From NCBI RefSeq assembly GCF_003363155.1, contig NZ_QRBE01000002.1:329795-393794 (forward strand): a stretch of DNA of 64,000 nucleotides. The letters run 5' to 3'. A program made the position numbers and the translations under genes. Of the stretch, positions 54,308-62,666 are shown one piece after another (the stretch's first letter is position 1; every line of letters begins with the position of its first letter). The notes under the pieces were generated by a model. That model saw nothing but the letters and a program-made list of their open reading frames with translations. It did no database searches and was not told the origin of the DNA. This DNA is from Dyella monticola. Its GTDB lineage: Bacteria; Pseudomonadota; Gammaproteobacteria; Xanthomonadales; Rhodanobacteraceae.

Positions 54308-54642
54308 GGCGGCACTCCTTTTGTGTTGAACTTGGCGCAATTTATTGTAACGTTACGTAAAATGCAACAAAAAAAATAGCTGCATTCGCTGCAAGCCAAG
54401 GGCGGCGCTAAAAAGGGTGATCCCAGCTTTACAGTCATTCGGGCGAACGCCGAAATGACGACATGACAAAGCAGAACGGTTTCGCTGCAGCAATTTGCTC
54501 AGACAACAGCGCACCTTCCCTGACATGACTCGGGAAACGGACATAGCAGCAAAGCAAAACGGCCAACATTTGAAGCTGGTCGCACGCGTATCGTTAAACC
54601 CCACTCCTTGCGAGCAGGGATGTCAGCGTGTCATCACGCTAT
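54308..54642. other. Intergenic region with REP-like hairpin
   Basis: About 335 bases with no convincing gene. It includes an A-rich run near 54361-54377, the GTCATT palindrome at 54434-54459, and a short 6-bp stem (AGCGTG/CACGCT, 54625-54640) just after the hexosaminidase stop. Confidence 0.5.
54434..54459. repeat. REP-like GTCATT palindrome
   Basis: GTCATTCGG and CCGAAATGAC pair around a GCGAACG loop with one bulged A. The outer GTCATT/AATGAC matches the core of the palindrome at 30215-30263, suggesting two members of one dispersed family. Confidence 0.6.
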
Positions 54643-56883
54643 TTACTGGACAAGAATCTCGTCAGAGAACAGCCAAATATCGTTGGCTCCGCCCGTAAAC
54701 GAAGCCGGCATGGTCTTGCGCTGATCGGCTTCCACGCGCAGGTAGCGCGTGGTAATGGCCTTATCCGAATGAAACCGGAATTGATGCGTACCGCCCGCGG
54801 ATGACTGATCATCGGCGGGCGTATCGCTATAGAGCGACGTCCAATGCTGGCCGTCAGTCGAGACAGAAAAGACCACCCGTTCCGGCAGCAGAATCCTGGA
54901 CTGCGTGGAGAACAGAAAGCCTACGTCGATAGCGTGAACGGCCGTTTCCTTTTGCAGATCGATCGTGGCGATCATGTCGCTGTCGTGCCAGGCCGCCCAA
55001 CGACCGTCATGCAAATCCGCGCTCCCCCTCACACCATCAATCAGCGCGTCACCCGGCGCATACGACGCGTCGGCCGGCTGTGCAAAAGAAATGGAGTGGC
55101 CAGAAGCGAGATTGTTCGCCAAGGTGAAGAGGGTGGCGTTGTCGTAGCGCAAGCCGCGCCTGTAGGGCACCACTTTCAGCGTCCCTGCCCGTTCGATGTT
55201 TACCTCATCGCTGAAGGAAGGAGAGCGCTCCGTCGGGTCCGCACCATTGATGGTGTAGTGATTTTGCAAGTCGCTGAAGCCACGTTTGGCATGCAGCTGC
55301 CACCTATGCTGCTGTGCGTCCAATGCAATGGAGTAACTCACGACGGGCTGATCTTCCGGCCCGTAAGCCACGTTCTGGCTGTTCAGCCAGTCTTCCTGCG
55401 CATGCAGGCGCTGTTCGAAATCCGCATAGGCGGCATCGTCATGCGTTCCCGTCCACAGATTTTCGGCAAAGGCGATCAAACGCGGGTACATCTTGGATTC
55501 GGCGTTGAACGGATTGGCGCGCTCGCTCCACAACGGCGCTTCGGCGCCAAGGATCTGCGCGCGGTGTTGCTTGAACACAGCGTCATCGCCCGGTGTGTCG
55601 GGTGACGTGTGTCCCGTGATGTCGGTGCTGTAGACATTCTTTACGGTGAGGCGGTCCAGCGGAGCATCCAGATAGAACGGACCGGCAATGATGACGCGGT
55701 TGCCATTCAACAGCGCTTTGCGCGCCTCGTCATCGCCTCGCCAGATTTCGATGATGGCGTTCTTGTCCGCGCCGCCTTCGAGTATTTCATCCCAGCCGAT
55801 CAGGGTTTTGCCCTTGCTGTTGAGATAGCTTTGGATGTGCTTGATGAAGTAGCTCTGCAGCCCTTCTTCATCCTTCAGGCCTTGCTCGTGCATCAACGCC
55901 TGACAGGAGGCGCAATCCTTCCAGCGATCCTTGGGCGTTTCATCGCCGCCAATGTGCACGTATTGCGAGGGGAACAAGCCCATGACTTCGTCCAATACGT
56001 GTTGCAGGAACACGAACGTCTCAGGATTACCCACGCAGTAGATATCCTTGAACACGCCCCAGGTGGTAGGCACCGTCAAGGGTTGTTGCGTGCAGGAGTA
56101 TTCGGGGTACGCCGCCAGCGCCGCCACGCTGTGACCCGGCATCTCGATCTCGGGGATCACCGTGATGTTGCGCGTACGCGCGTAATCCACTAATTCGCGC
56201 ACGTCCTGCTGCGTATAGAAGCCACCGTAACGACTGCCGTCGGCCTCGGTGCGCCACGCGCCCACTGACGTGAGCTTAGGGTAACGGCTGATCTGAATAC
56301 GCCAACCCTGGTCTTCGGTGAGATGCCAGTGGAAGGTGTTGAGCTTGTAGTAGCTCATCAAGTCAAGCTGTTTCTTGATGAAGGAAACTGGATAAAAATG
56401 GCGACCTACGTCGAGCATGAAACCGCGATAGGCGAAAGTGGGCCGATCTTCGATGCGAAGAGCCGGTATCACCGTGGACGATGCGTGCTGGATCGGCAGC
56501 AACTGACGTAACGTCTGCACGCCCCAGAATAGCCCTTTGTCGCTCGACGCCTGAATGATCACGCCACGCGGCGTAACCGAAAGGCGATAAGCCTCCTCGC
56601 CCTGAACCGTCGGATCGATCGCCAGCACAACGCCATGCGCGTGCGGGCTGCGCGACAGTCTGATCCCGGTCTGCTGATAAACCGATTCGCGCAGAAAGGC
56701 GACGATTTCCTGTGCACGCGCACCTTCCGGTGCATCGATGCCGGTATGTGCATCAAGTCGATAACTGCCCTGCCTCACCTCCATGTGCTGCGGCTTGGGA
56801 ATGATGCTGATTTCCGCCATTGCCTGCGTACTTGCGAGAACGGCCAACACGCCAAGACACCAGGTCAAGAGGGATTTCAACAT
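54643..56883 (-). CDS. Family GH20 beta-N-acetylhexosaminidase
   Basis: A 746-residue exported glycosidase. Signal peptide (LLTWCLGVLAVLASTQAMA) is followed by an N-terminal GH20b domain and the catalytic barrel, starting AYRGFMLDVGRHFYPVSFIK and HWHLTEDQGWRIQI. The catalytic pair is in VHIGGDETPKDRW (D-E). The C-terminal 180 residues look like a discoidin/F5-8 type domain (YLRVEADQRKTMPASFTGGA). It removes terminal GlcNAc or GalNAc by substrate-assisted catalysis. AAGGAA precedes ATG 56883. It lies after a terminator following the TonB receptor, so it may have its own promoter or rely on readthrough. Confidence 0.94.
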   Translation of the reverse strand: MLKSLLTWCLGVLAVLASTQAMAEISIIPKPQHMEVRQGSYRLDAHTGIDAPEGARAQEIVAFLRESVYQQTGIRLSRSPHAHGVVLAIDPTVQGEEAYRLSVTPRGVIIQASSDKGLFWGVQTLRQLLPIQHASSTVIPALRIEDRPTFAYRGFMLDVGRHFYPVSFIKKQLDLMSYYKLNTFHWHLTEDQGWRIQISRYPKLTSVGAWRTEADGSRYGGFYTQQDVRELVDYARTRNITVIPEIEMPGHSVAALAAYPEYSCTQQPLTVPTTWGVFKDIYCVGNPETFVFLQHVLDEVMGLFPSQYVHIGGDETPKDRWKDCASCQALMHEQGLKDEEGLQSYFIKHIQSYLNSKGKTLIGWDEILEGGADKNAIIEIWRGDDEARKALLNGNRVIIAGPFYLDAPLDRLTVKNVYSTDITGHTSPDTPGDDAVFKQHRAQILGAEAPLWSERANPFNAESKMYPRLIAFAENLWTGTHDDAAYADFEQRLHAQEDWLNSQNVAYGPEDQPVVSYSIALDAQQHRWQLHAKRGFSDLQNHYTINGADPTERSPSFSDEVNIERAGTLKVVPYRRGLRYDNATLFTLANNLASGHSISFAQPADASYAPGDALIDGVRGSADLHDGRWAAWHDSDMIATIDLQKETAVHAIDVGFLFSTQSRILLPERVVFSVSTDGQHWTSLYSDTPADDQSSAGGTHQFRFHSDKAITTRYLRVEADQRKTMPASFTGGANDIWLFSDEILVQ

Positions 56884-56922
56884 CAGATGAATTCCTTGCA
56901 AAAAAACCAAATCGTTACCCCG

Positions 56923-56956
56923 AAAAAAAGCGAGCCCGGCATCACGCCGGGCTCGC
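56923..56956 (-). terminator. Rho-independent terminator after the TonB receptor gene
   Basis: On the minus strand a perfect 11-bp stem, GCGAGCCCGGC with GCCGGGCTCGC, and a 5-base loop are followed by seven T residues. It lies just past the receptor stop at 56966 and 40 bases before the hexosaminidase start. Confidence 0.93.
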
Positions 56957-56965
56957 AAGTGGGGA

Positions 56966-59900
56966 TCAATCAATCTTGTAGTTGAACGTGAGGAACATCT
57001 CGCGGCCGTTGTATTCACTACCGGTCTGGCCCGTCGTGACGAACTCGAAACCACCGGCGTAATACGGGATCTCGGCGACCTTGTCGAAGATGTTGGACAC
57101 GGTGAGCTTCAGGCTGGCCCTGTCGTTGATGTTGTAGCCGACCGCGGTGTTCCAGGTGATCCACACCGGCGTATGACCCTGATACTCGGTGTCGGCAACG
57201 GTTACCGGGGTGCCATTGACGTTCACCTGGCAAACACCAGTGCTCACCGATTCCGTGCCACTTTGCACCGTAATCATGCTCGGCTGGATACCATTGGGCA
57301 GCGTATTGCAACTGCCATAGTTCGGGGCACGCATACCGCCGTCACGCAGACCGGAGATCGACACGTCCCAGGCGCCCTTGTGCCAATCGCCAATCCACGT
57401 GATCCTGCTCGCCACGTTGTTATAGCGGGTGTTTTGCAAGGCATCAGAAGCCAGCACGCGCTGCTTGTACGAGAGGTTGTCGGTGTAGTTGATGCTGGCG
57501 CGGAAGTCACCGTAATCGTCGGTGTGCAGCTTGTAGTCCAGCGTGGAATCGATGCCGCTCACGTACAGCGAAGCCTCATTGATCGGGCCCGATTCCTCCG
57601 AAACGATCTGGCCAGCCGCATTGCGCTGAACCATCTGGGTCACCATCTTGCAATACGCCGAGCCCTGCACATGCGCCGTATATGGCGACAAAGCCGATGA
57701 ACCGTTTACCTGCAAGCCGGTAAGGCAACCGGCCTCGTCAGCCAGCACGGTGATCGGGTCGAGGTACTCGATGGAGTTGTCCACGCCCATGTGCCAGTAG
57801 TCGGTGGAGAACGACAGGCCCTGCACACCCGGAATCTGCCACACGAAACCATAGGTCCAGGAGTGGCCGGTCTGCGGCAGCAACAAGCGGCTGCCCTCGG
57901 TGGTCAAGTTGTAGTACTGCGAGGTTGGGCGCTGCACCTGGCTGCACCATGTGCTGTTGGCCTGGCCCGCCTTGATGGCGTTGATGCATTGCAAGGGATC
58001 GACGTAATCACCGATCGGCGAGGTCGAGCCGGTCAGGTAGATGGCCTGCATGTCCGGCGCCTTGAAGTTGGTGCCGTAGCTGCCGCGGATCAACAGACCA
58101 TCATACGGACGCCATTCCAGACCCGTATTCCAGGTACGGGCGATGTCGGCGCTGCTGGCGTCGTTGTACTTGTCCAGGCGGCCGGAGATGGTCCAGGTCA
58201 CCGAATCCAGCACCGGTACGCGGAACTCGTTGCCCACCGAATAGCGCTGGCGAGTGCCACCACCGGTGAGATATGCACCGAACGGATTCTGGAAGTTGTC
58301 GTTATCGCCGCGCGCATCGGGCGACAGCAGGAAGCCGTTGTGCGCCGCTTCCACCACCGCCGCCCAGCCGATCGGATCCTCACTCACCCACGGCAGCTTG
58401 AAAAGGTCACCGTTGATGCGGAACTGCACCTGGTCCAGCCACGACGAGGAAGTGTTCTCACCATTGACCGCGAACTGGCTGTATTGCTGCGGCGTGATGG
58501 GATTCCACCACTGCTGCCAGTTCATGGCATAGATGGGGATCGTGGTGCTGCCGCCGCCATTGATGGCGCTGTTGCCCGAGACGGTAGTGGTGCCCAGCTG
58601 CTTGCCTTGGAAGAAGTTGGTCATCGCATTGATGTCGATGCCCGTGTAGTCCTCGCGCACGGTGTACTTCTGGCTGTTGAGGTTCAAGTCCCAGTTGAAC
58701 TGGCTGTCATCGAAGCTACCTCGCAGGCCGGTCTGGATATTCCAGTTTTGCTCGCGGTCGTGGGTGTTGGCCGACGTGCCCATTTCCTGCGCCGTCAACT
58801 GGCGCACGGCCTGGCTGATGACCTGGCCCGTACTTTGGTCATAGAACGGACCGGTGGCGAATTCGGGCAACTGGGTGTTGGAAATACCCACCGTGTCATA
58901 CAAGGCCACCGAGCCATACGCCTGCAGGCTGGTGCCCTTGAAATCGTACTCGCCGGCCAGGTAAGCGTTATTGCTGCGACTGCCGGGTGTCAGCACCCAG
59001 TTCTGGAACAGGGCGGGCTGCGAACAGTAGTAACCGTTATTCGTCACGCTGGCGATCTGGGTGCCGTTGGTGGTGACGCTATGCGATTGGCTCAGCTGCG
59101 AGTTGGTGAACTTCCCGCAGGTACCCGCCGGCGGCGTGATGTACTGGCCCGAGCCGTTCTGCGCGGAGAGGGCGATCGCGCCTTGCGCGTCGTACTGGTA
59201 GCCGAACATGCGCGAAGCCGGGCTCCAGGAGCCGTAGCCGGCAGAGGACACCGAGTCCTGATACGGACGATCCATGCCCCACAACGCCGTACGGTTGGAC
59301 TTCTCCGCGTTGTAGAGGATGTGCCAGTTGTCGCCGGACTTGCCGCCGAAGAAGTTGATGTCGCCATAAGCGCGGCCGCCACGGGTGGCACCGCCGCCAG
59401 TGACTTGCAGTTCGTCACCCTGGTAGTTCTTCTTCAGGATCACGTTGATGACACCTGCCACCGCGTCCGAGCCGTAGATCGACGAGGCACCGGAGGCCAG
59501 CACTTCGATATGGTCGATCATGCCGGTGGGGATGTTGTTGTAGTTCTGGAAGTTGCTCTGCTTGTTCAACGGCTGCGGGTAATCCACCACACGATGGCCG
59601 TCGATCAACAACAGGCTGAAGCCAGGGCCGACGTTACGCAGGTTGACCGAGCGCGCATTGACCGAGCTGGAACCCCACGAGGACGGATCCGATGTCTGCT
59701 GGCCAACCTGCGGCAACGAATCGAGGAATTCCCATAGCGTGGTGAAGCCCTCGTCTTTGATCTGCTGGCCAGTGATGGAGACCACGGGGGTGGGTCCCTC
59801 GATCTCCGTGCGCGGGATCATCGAACCGGTGACGGTGACTGTCTGCAGCTGCTGCGCACTTTTCTGGTTGGCTGGCGGCTGGCTGGATGACGTGCTCTGC

Positions 59901-60019
59901 TGATTCGTCTGCGAATTACTGGTAGACGTTGTCGATGTCTGTGCGAAAGCAAATGGTGCAAAAAGCGCAAGCGACAGCGAACTGGCCAACACGCCTCGCC
60001 GTAAGTGAGTGCTCTTCAT
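56966..60019 (-). CDS. Large TonB-dependent receptor (carbohydrate type)
   Basis: A 1017-residue outer-membrane receptor. The signal peptide (VLASSLSLALFAPFAFA) is followed by a serine/threonine/glutamine-rich linker, a plug with QLQTVTVTGSMIPRTEIEGP (a likely TonB box region) and IEVLASGASSIYGSDAVAGV, and a long barrel closing with EMFLTFNYKID. Its length and QTVTVTGS opening are typical of the xanthomonad receptors found in glycan-utilisation loci. GGGAGAAA precedes ATG 60019. It would import the oligosaccharides cut by the neighbouring glycosidases. Possible control by the sugar made by the nearby glucokinase step is not shown in the sequence. Confidence 0.94.
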   Translation of the reverse strand: MKSTHLRRGVLASSLSLALFAPFAFAQTSTTSTSNSQTNQQSTSSSQPPANQKSAQQLQTVTVTGSMIPRTEIEGPTPVVSITGQQIKDEGFTTLWEFLDSLPQVGQQTSDPSSWGSSSVNARSVNLRNVGPGFSLLLIDGHRVVDYPQPLNKQSNFQNYNNIPTGMIDHIEVLASGASSIYGSDAVAGVINVILKKNYQGDELQVTGGGATRGGRAYGDINFFGGKSGDNWHILYNAEKSNRTALWGMDRPYQDSVSSAGYGSWSPASRMFGYQYDAQGAIALSAQNGSGQYITPPAGTCGKFTNSQLSQSHSVTTNGTQIASVTNNGYYCSQPALFQNWVLTPGSRSNNAYLAGEYDFKGTSLQAYGSVALYDTVGISNTQLPEFATGPFYDQSTGQVISQAVRQLTAQEMGTSANTHDREQNWNIQTGLRGSFDDSQFNWDLNLNSQKYTVREDYTGIDINAMTNFFQGKQLGTTTVSGNSAINGGGSTTIPIYAMNWQQWWNPITPQQYSQFAVNGENTSSSWLDQVQFRINGDLFKLPWVSEDPIGWAAVVEAAHNGFLLSPDARGDNDNFQNPFGAYLTGGGTRQRYSVGNEFRVPVLDSVTWTISGRLDKYNDASSADIARTWNTGLEWRPYDGLLIRGSYGTNFKAPDMQAIYLTGSTSPIGDYVDPLQCINAIKAGQANSTWCSQVQRPTSQYYNLTTEGSRLLLPQTGHSWTYGFVWQIPGVQGLSFSTDYWHMGVDNSIEYLDPITVLADEAGCLTGLQVNGSSALSPYTAHVQGSAYCKMVTQMVQRNAAGQIVSEESGPINEASLYVSGIDSTLDYKLHTDDYGDFRASINYTDNLSYKQRVLASDALQNTRYNNVASRITWIGDWHKGAWDVSISGLRDGGMRAPNYGSCNTLPNGIQPSMITVQSGTESVSTGVCQVNVNGTPVTVADTEYQGHTPVWITWNTAVGYNINDRASLKLTVSNIFDKVAEIPYYAGGFEFVTTGQTGSEYNGREMFLTFNYKID

Positions 60020-60286
60020 TGTTTCTCCCCTCCCGGTGAAAAATCGAGTTTCTTGCCGTCCAGACCCCCTATAAGTCCGAACCGGCATACATGGATTGTG
60101 TAATGACGATTTTCTAAGTCTTAGTGTTGTTCTCTAACTGTGGGCAGCGTGGGGGTCATAGAGGGTGTGCGCGGCCCTCCGTCGAGGTTTTCGCAGCATC
60201 ATCGTCCGTGCCGATGCAATGTCCGGAGGCCTGCGTGTCTCCCGAGCATGCAGACCAAATAGATAACGACGTAAACGCAGGCGTGC

Positions 60287-61309
60287 TCATGAGCGAACGT
60301 CCTGCGCACCCTGCCGGGCGTGATCCATCAACCAGCTTGCCGCGCCGATCACGCCAAGCTGCGCGTGATCCACCACATGCACGGGCACGGTCTGCTGGAA
60401 TGGGCGCATCACGCCTTTATCGAGAAAGCGGCTGACGAAACTGCTGCGCGCCATGAAATCGGTCATGCGCGAGAGGAACCCGCCGGCTACATAGATGCCG
60501 CCCGTTGCGCCATAAAGCATCGCAAGATCGCCGGCAAAAGAACCTAGCCAGCCACAGAACAATTGCAAAGTCTCGACGGCCTGCGTGTTTGCGCCCGTAC
60601 ATGCCGCCGCCGTTACGGCGGAAGGCTCGTGCAATTCTGCGTGTACGTTGTCGAGCCGACACACTGCCTGATACAGGCGCAGCAGTCCGGGACCTGAGAG
60701 CACGTAATCGTAAGGAATGTGCGTGTCCGCTTGGGTCAGCTCACCAAGCACAGCCTGCTCGCGACCCACACGCGCCGCCAATTGGATATGCCCGGCTTCG
60801 GTAGCGAGCACATTTGGCGGATTGCCCGGCAGACGCACCGCCACGCCAAGCCCAGTGCCAGGACCCACTACGACCACGGGACCTTCATCGCTGGTTGCGC
60901 GTCGAGGATCGTGCAAGCTTGTGACGCTATCAGGGTTCAAATACGCGGTGCCGTAGGCGAGTGCCTGAAAATCGTTGAGCACTTCCACGCGGCTCAATGC
61001 CAACGTCTTTTCCAACTCTGCCGGTGCAACAGGCCAGCGAAGGTTGTTGTTTACTACCGCGCCTTCATGCAGAAAGCCGGCGCAGGCAAGCACGAGGCGC
61101 TGTGGCTTTACCGCAAAGGCTTCACAAAACGTGCGGACAATAGCGTCGAAGCCGGCAAAATCGGCGCACTTGTAGACGCGATACGCCAGCATGGTCGGTA
61201 CACCATGCGCAGGCTGGGATCTAATCAGGCCGATACGCGCATGCGTACCGCCAACATCGGCCGCGAGAAACAGTTCTTGCGCGCCAGGCAGAGACATTAC
61301 AGCTGCCAT
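60287..61309 (-). CDS. glk: Glucokinase (Glk family)
   Basis: A 340-residue cytoplasmic hexokinase of the bacterial Glk family. It has LFLAADVGGTHARIGLI (phosphate 1), VLNDFQALAYG with the catalytic aspartate, VVVVGPGTGLGVA (phosphate 2), TEAGHIQLAA and GGIYVAGGFLSRM (adenosine). ATG 61309 is chosen by family length; upstream in-frame sequence is not conserved in style. The family phosphorylates glucose, though N-acetylglucosamine or another sugar released by the neighbouring glycosidases is possible. Confidence 0.9.
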   Translation of the reverse strand: MAAVMSLPGAQELFLAADVGGTHARIGLIRSQPAHGVPTMLAYRVYKCADFAGFDAIVRTFCEAFAVKPQRLVLACAGFLHEGAVVNNNLRWPVAPAELEKTLALSRVEVLNDFQALAYGTAYLNPDSVTSLHDPRRATSDEGPVVVVGPGTGLGVAVRLPGNPPNVLATEAGHIQLAARVGREQAVLGELTQADTHIPYDYVLSGPGLLRLYQAVCRLDNVHAELHEPSAVTAAACTGANTQAVETLQLFCGWLGSFAGDLAMLYGATGGIYVAGGFLSRMTDFMARSSFVSRFLDKGVMRPFQQTVPVHVVDHAQLGVIGAASWLMDHARQGAQDVRS

Positions 61310-61621
61310 GGACGCGCCTTCTTGCGCTGCATCGACATGGCATGGATCGGCTGGAATGGAAACATGGTAGCCACCGTCGTCACGCACGATGAAACTCCGC
61401 GCACGGCCAAGCCATGAGAGGTTTAGGCAATTGCATGGAATCCCTCATATCCCCTCCGGTGTCGCGAAGCCCGATTCCATTCCAGCCCCATTCATATACG
61501 AAAACCCATTTCATATTTATGTATTACAAGCTTATGTGGCGGTTTAGATCGAGGCAAGTTGCAGCGCAACAGGCGGCTGCTTTTTTTGCATATCTCGGAA
61601 AACATAGGCGGCCATTCCCCC
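61310..61621. other. Intergenic region upstream of glk
   Basis: About 312 bases between the sialidase-like gene and glk. An AT-rich patch at 61480-61545 (TTCATATTTATGTATTAC) may be the glk promoter. I see no gene and no convincing terminator. Confidence 0.5.
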
Positions 61622-62665
61622 TCAGATTTGCCGCGGGTCGATCACTAAATGGGCAATCCGGCGCCGCTGCCACGTGTAGGTCACGTGCAGCCTGCCATCG
61701 GCGGCCTGGATGACGGCCGGGTAGGAAAATTCGGCGCCAGGCTGCTGTTCCAAGGTGAGTACACGCTTCCAGTGCTCACCATCACTGGAGACGGCAACGG
61801 CCAGCGTTCCACGGCCATTCCACCAATCCTTCCCATGAGTGGTCGGGTTATAGACCAGGCAGGCACGTCCGTCGGCCAGCATGACCGCATCGATCCCGGA
61901 ATTGGGATTGGGCACATCCAGTAACCGCATCGGCGACCAGCTATGCCCGCCGTCGGTGGACCAGGTACTGAACAGGCGATCCTGCCTGGTGCGGCCGATG
62001 GCTTGCAGCTTCCCGCCGCGCCACGGCAGCAGGCTTGGTTGAATGGCTTCGATGGCCTCCGGGTTGGGCACCGCCTGACTGAGCCGCCAGGTCTTGCCGC
62101 CATCGCCGGAAAGCTCGAAATGAATGGTCCAGTGTCCCAACTCATTACTCGAAGGACTGACTATCTCGGCGTCGGCGAGCTGCACCGGCTTGTCCTTGAT
62201 CGGCCCCAATAGCCCGGCCGCAAGCGACTGCGGGGCAGACCAATGCGCGCCATCGTCCGTGGAGGTCTTGAACATCCCGCGCCAGTGTTGCGGATCGGGC
62301 CCCACCTTATAAAAAAGCATCAGCGGGCCACCGCGCGGAAGAAACAGCACGGGATTCCAGGTTGGCTCCCGGCGTCCATCAGGCTGCTCGCCGTTTGCCA
62401 CCTCCACGGGCACGCTCCAATGCCCCTGCAGCTGGCGCGACACCCATATACCGACGCTCGGGTCGCGTTCCTGTTTTCCGCCGAACCACGCAGCAACAAG
62501 TCCTGACGGCGTTTCCACCAGTGTGGATGCATGACTCTGCCGGGTGGGCGGCGAAACGGCGACGAACTCCCGCAGCACGATCGGATGCCCCATGACGGTG
62601 ACAGGCGTAAGGGCCAGAATGATTCCGCCGTACAAAAGCCGGCGCAACGCCGTGAGCATCGTCAT
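61622..62665 (-). CDS. BNR-repeat sialidase-like exported protein
   Basis: A 347-residue exported protein. After a signal peptide (LLYGGIILALTPVTVMG) come ASTLVETPSGLVAAWFGGK, the Sialidase_2 opening, and four Asp-box-like turns: TSTDDGAHW, SGDGGKTW, STDGGHSW and SSDGEHW. The arginine REPTWNPVLF and the tyrosine/glutamate near the C-terminus could be catalytic. The family includes exo-sialidases and other six-bladed glycosidases, so sialic acid specificity is not certain. It begins 1 bp after the GH35 stop, so both are cotranscribed. Confidence 0.82.
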   Translation of the reverse strand: MTMLTALRRLLYGGIILALTPVTVMGHPIVLREFVAVSPPTRQSHASTLVETPSGLVAAWFGGKQERDPSVGIWVSRQLQGHWSVPVEVANGEQPDGRREPTWNPVLFLPRGGPLMLFYKVGPDPQHWRGMFKTSTDDGAHWSAPQSLAAGLLGPIKDKPVQLADAEIVSPSSNELGHWTIHFELSGDGGKTWRLSQAVPNPEAIEAIQPSLLPWRGGKLQAIGRTRQDRLFSTWSTDGGHSWSPMRLLDVPNPNSGIDAVMLADGRACLVYNPTTHGKDWWNGRGTLAVAVSSDGEHWKRVLTLEQQPGAEFSYPAVIQAADGRLHVTYTWQRRRIAHLVIDPRQI

Positions 62666-62666
62666 G

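Noticed and set aside
54361-54395. Terminator for the hexosaminidase gene made of TGCAGC repeats and an eight-T tract
   Set aside because: TGCAGC occurs as direct repeats; only a 4-bp stem could form, and it lies about 250 bases past the stop.
57791-59737. A 648-residue open frame on the plus strand opposite the large TonB receptor
   Set aside because: The receptor on the minus strand has clear plug and barrel motifs; the opposite frame is an artefact of high GC and has no domain.
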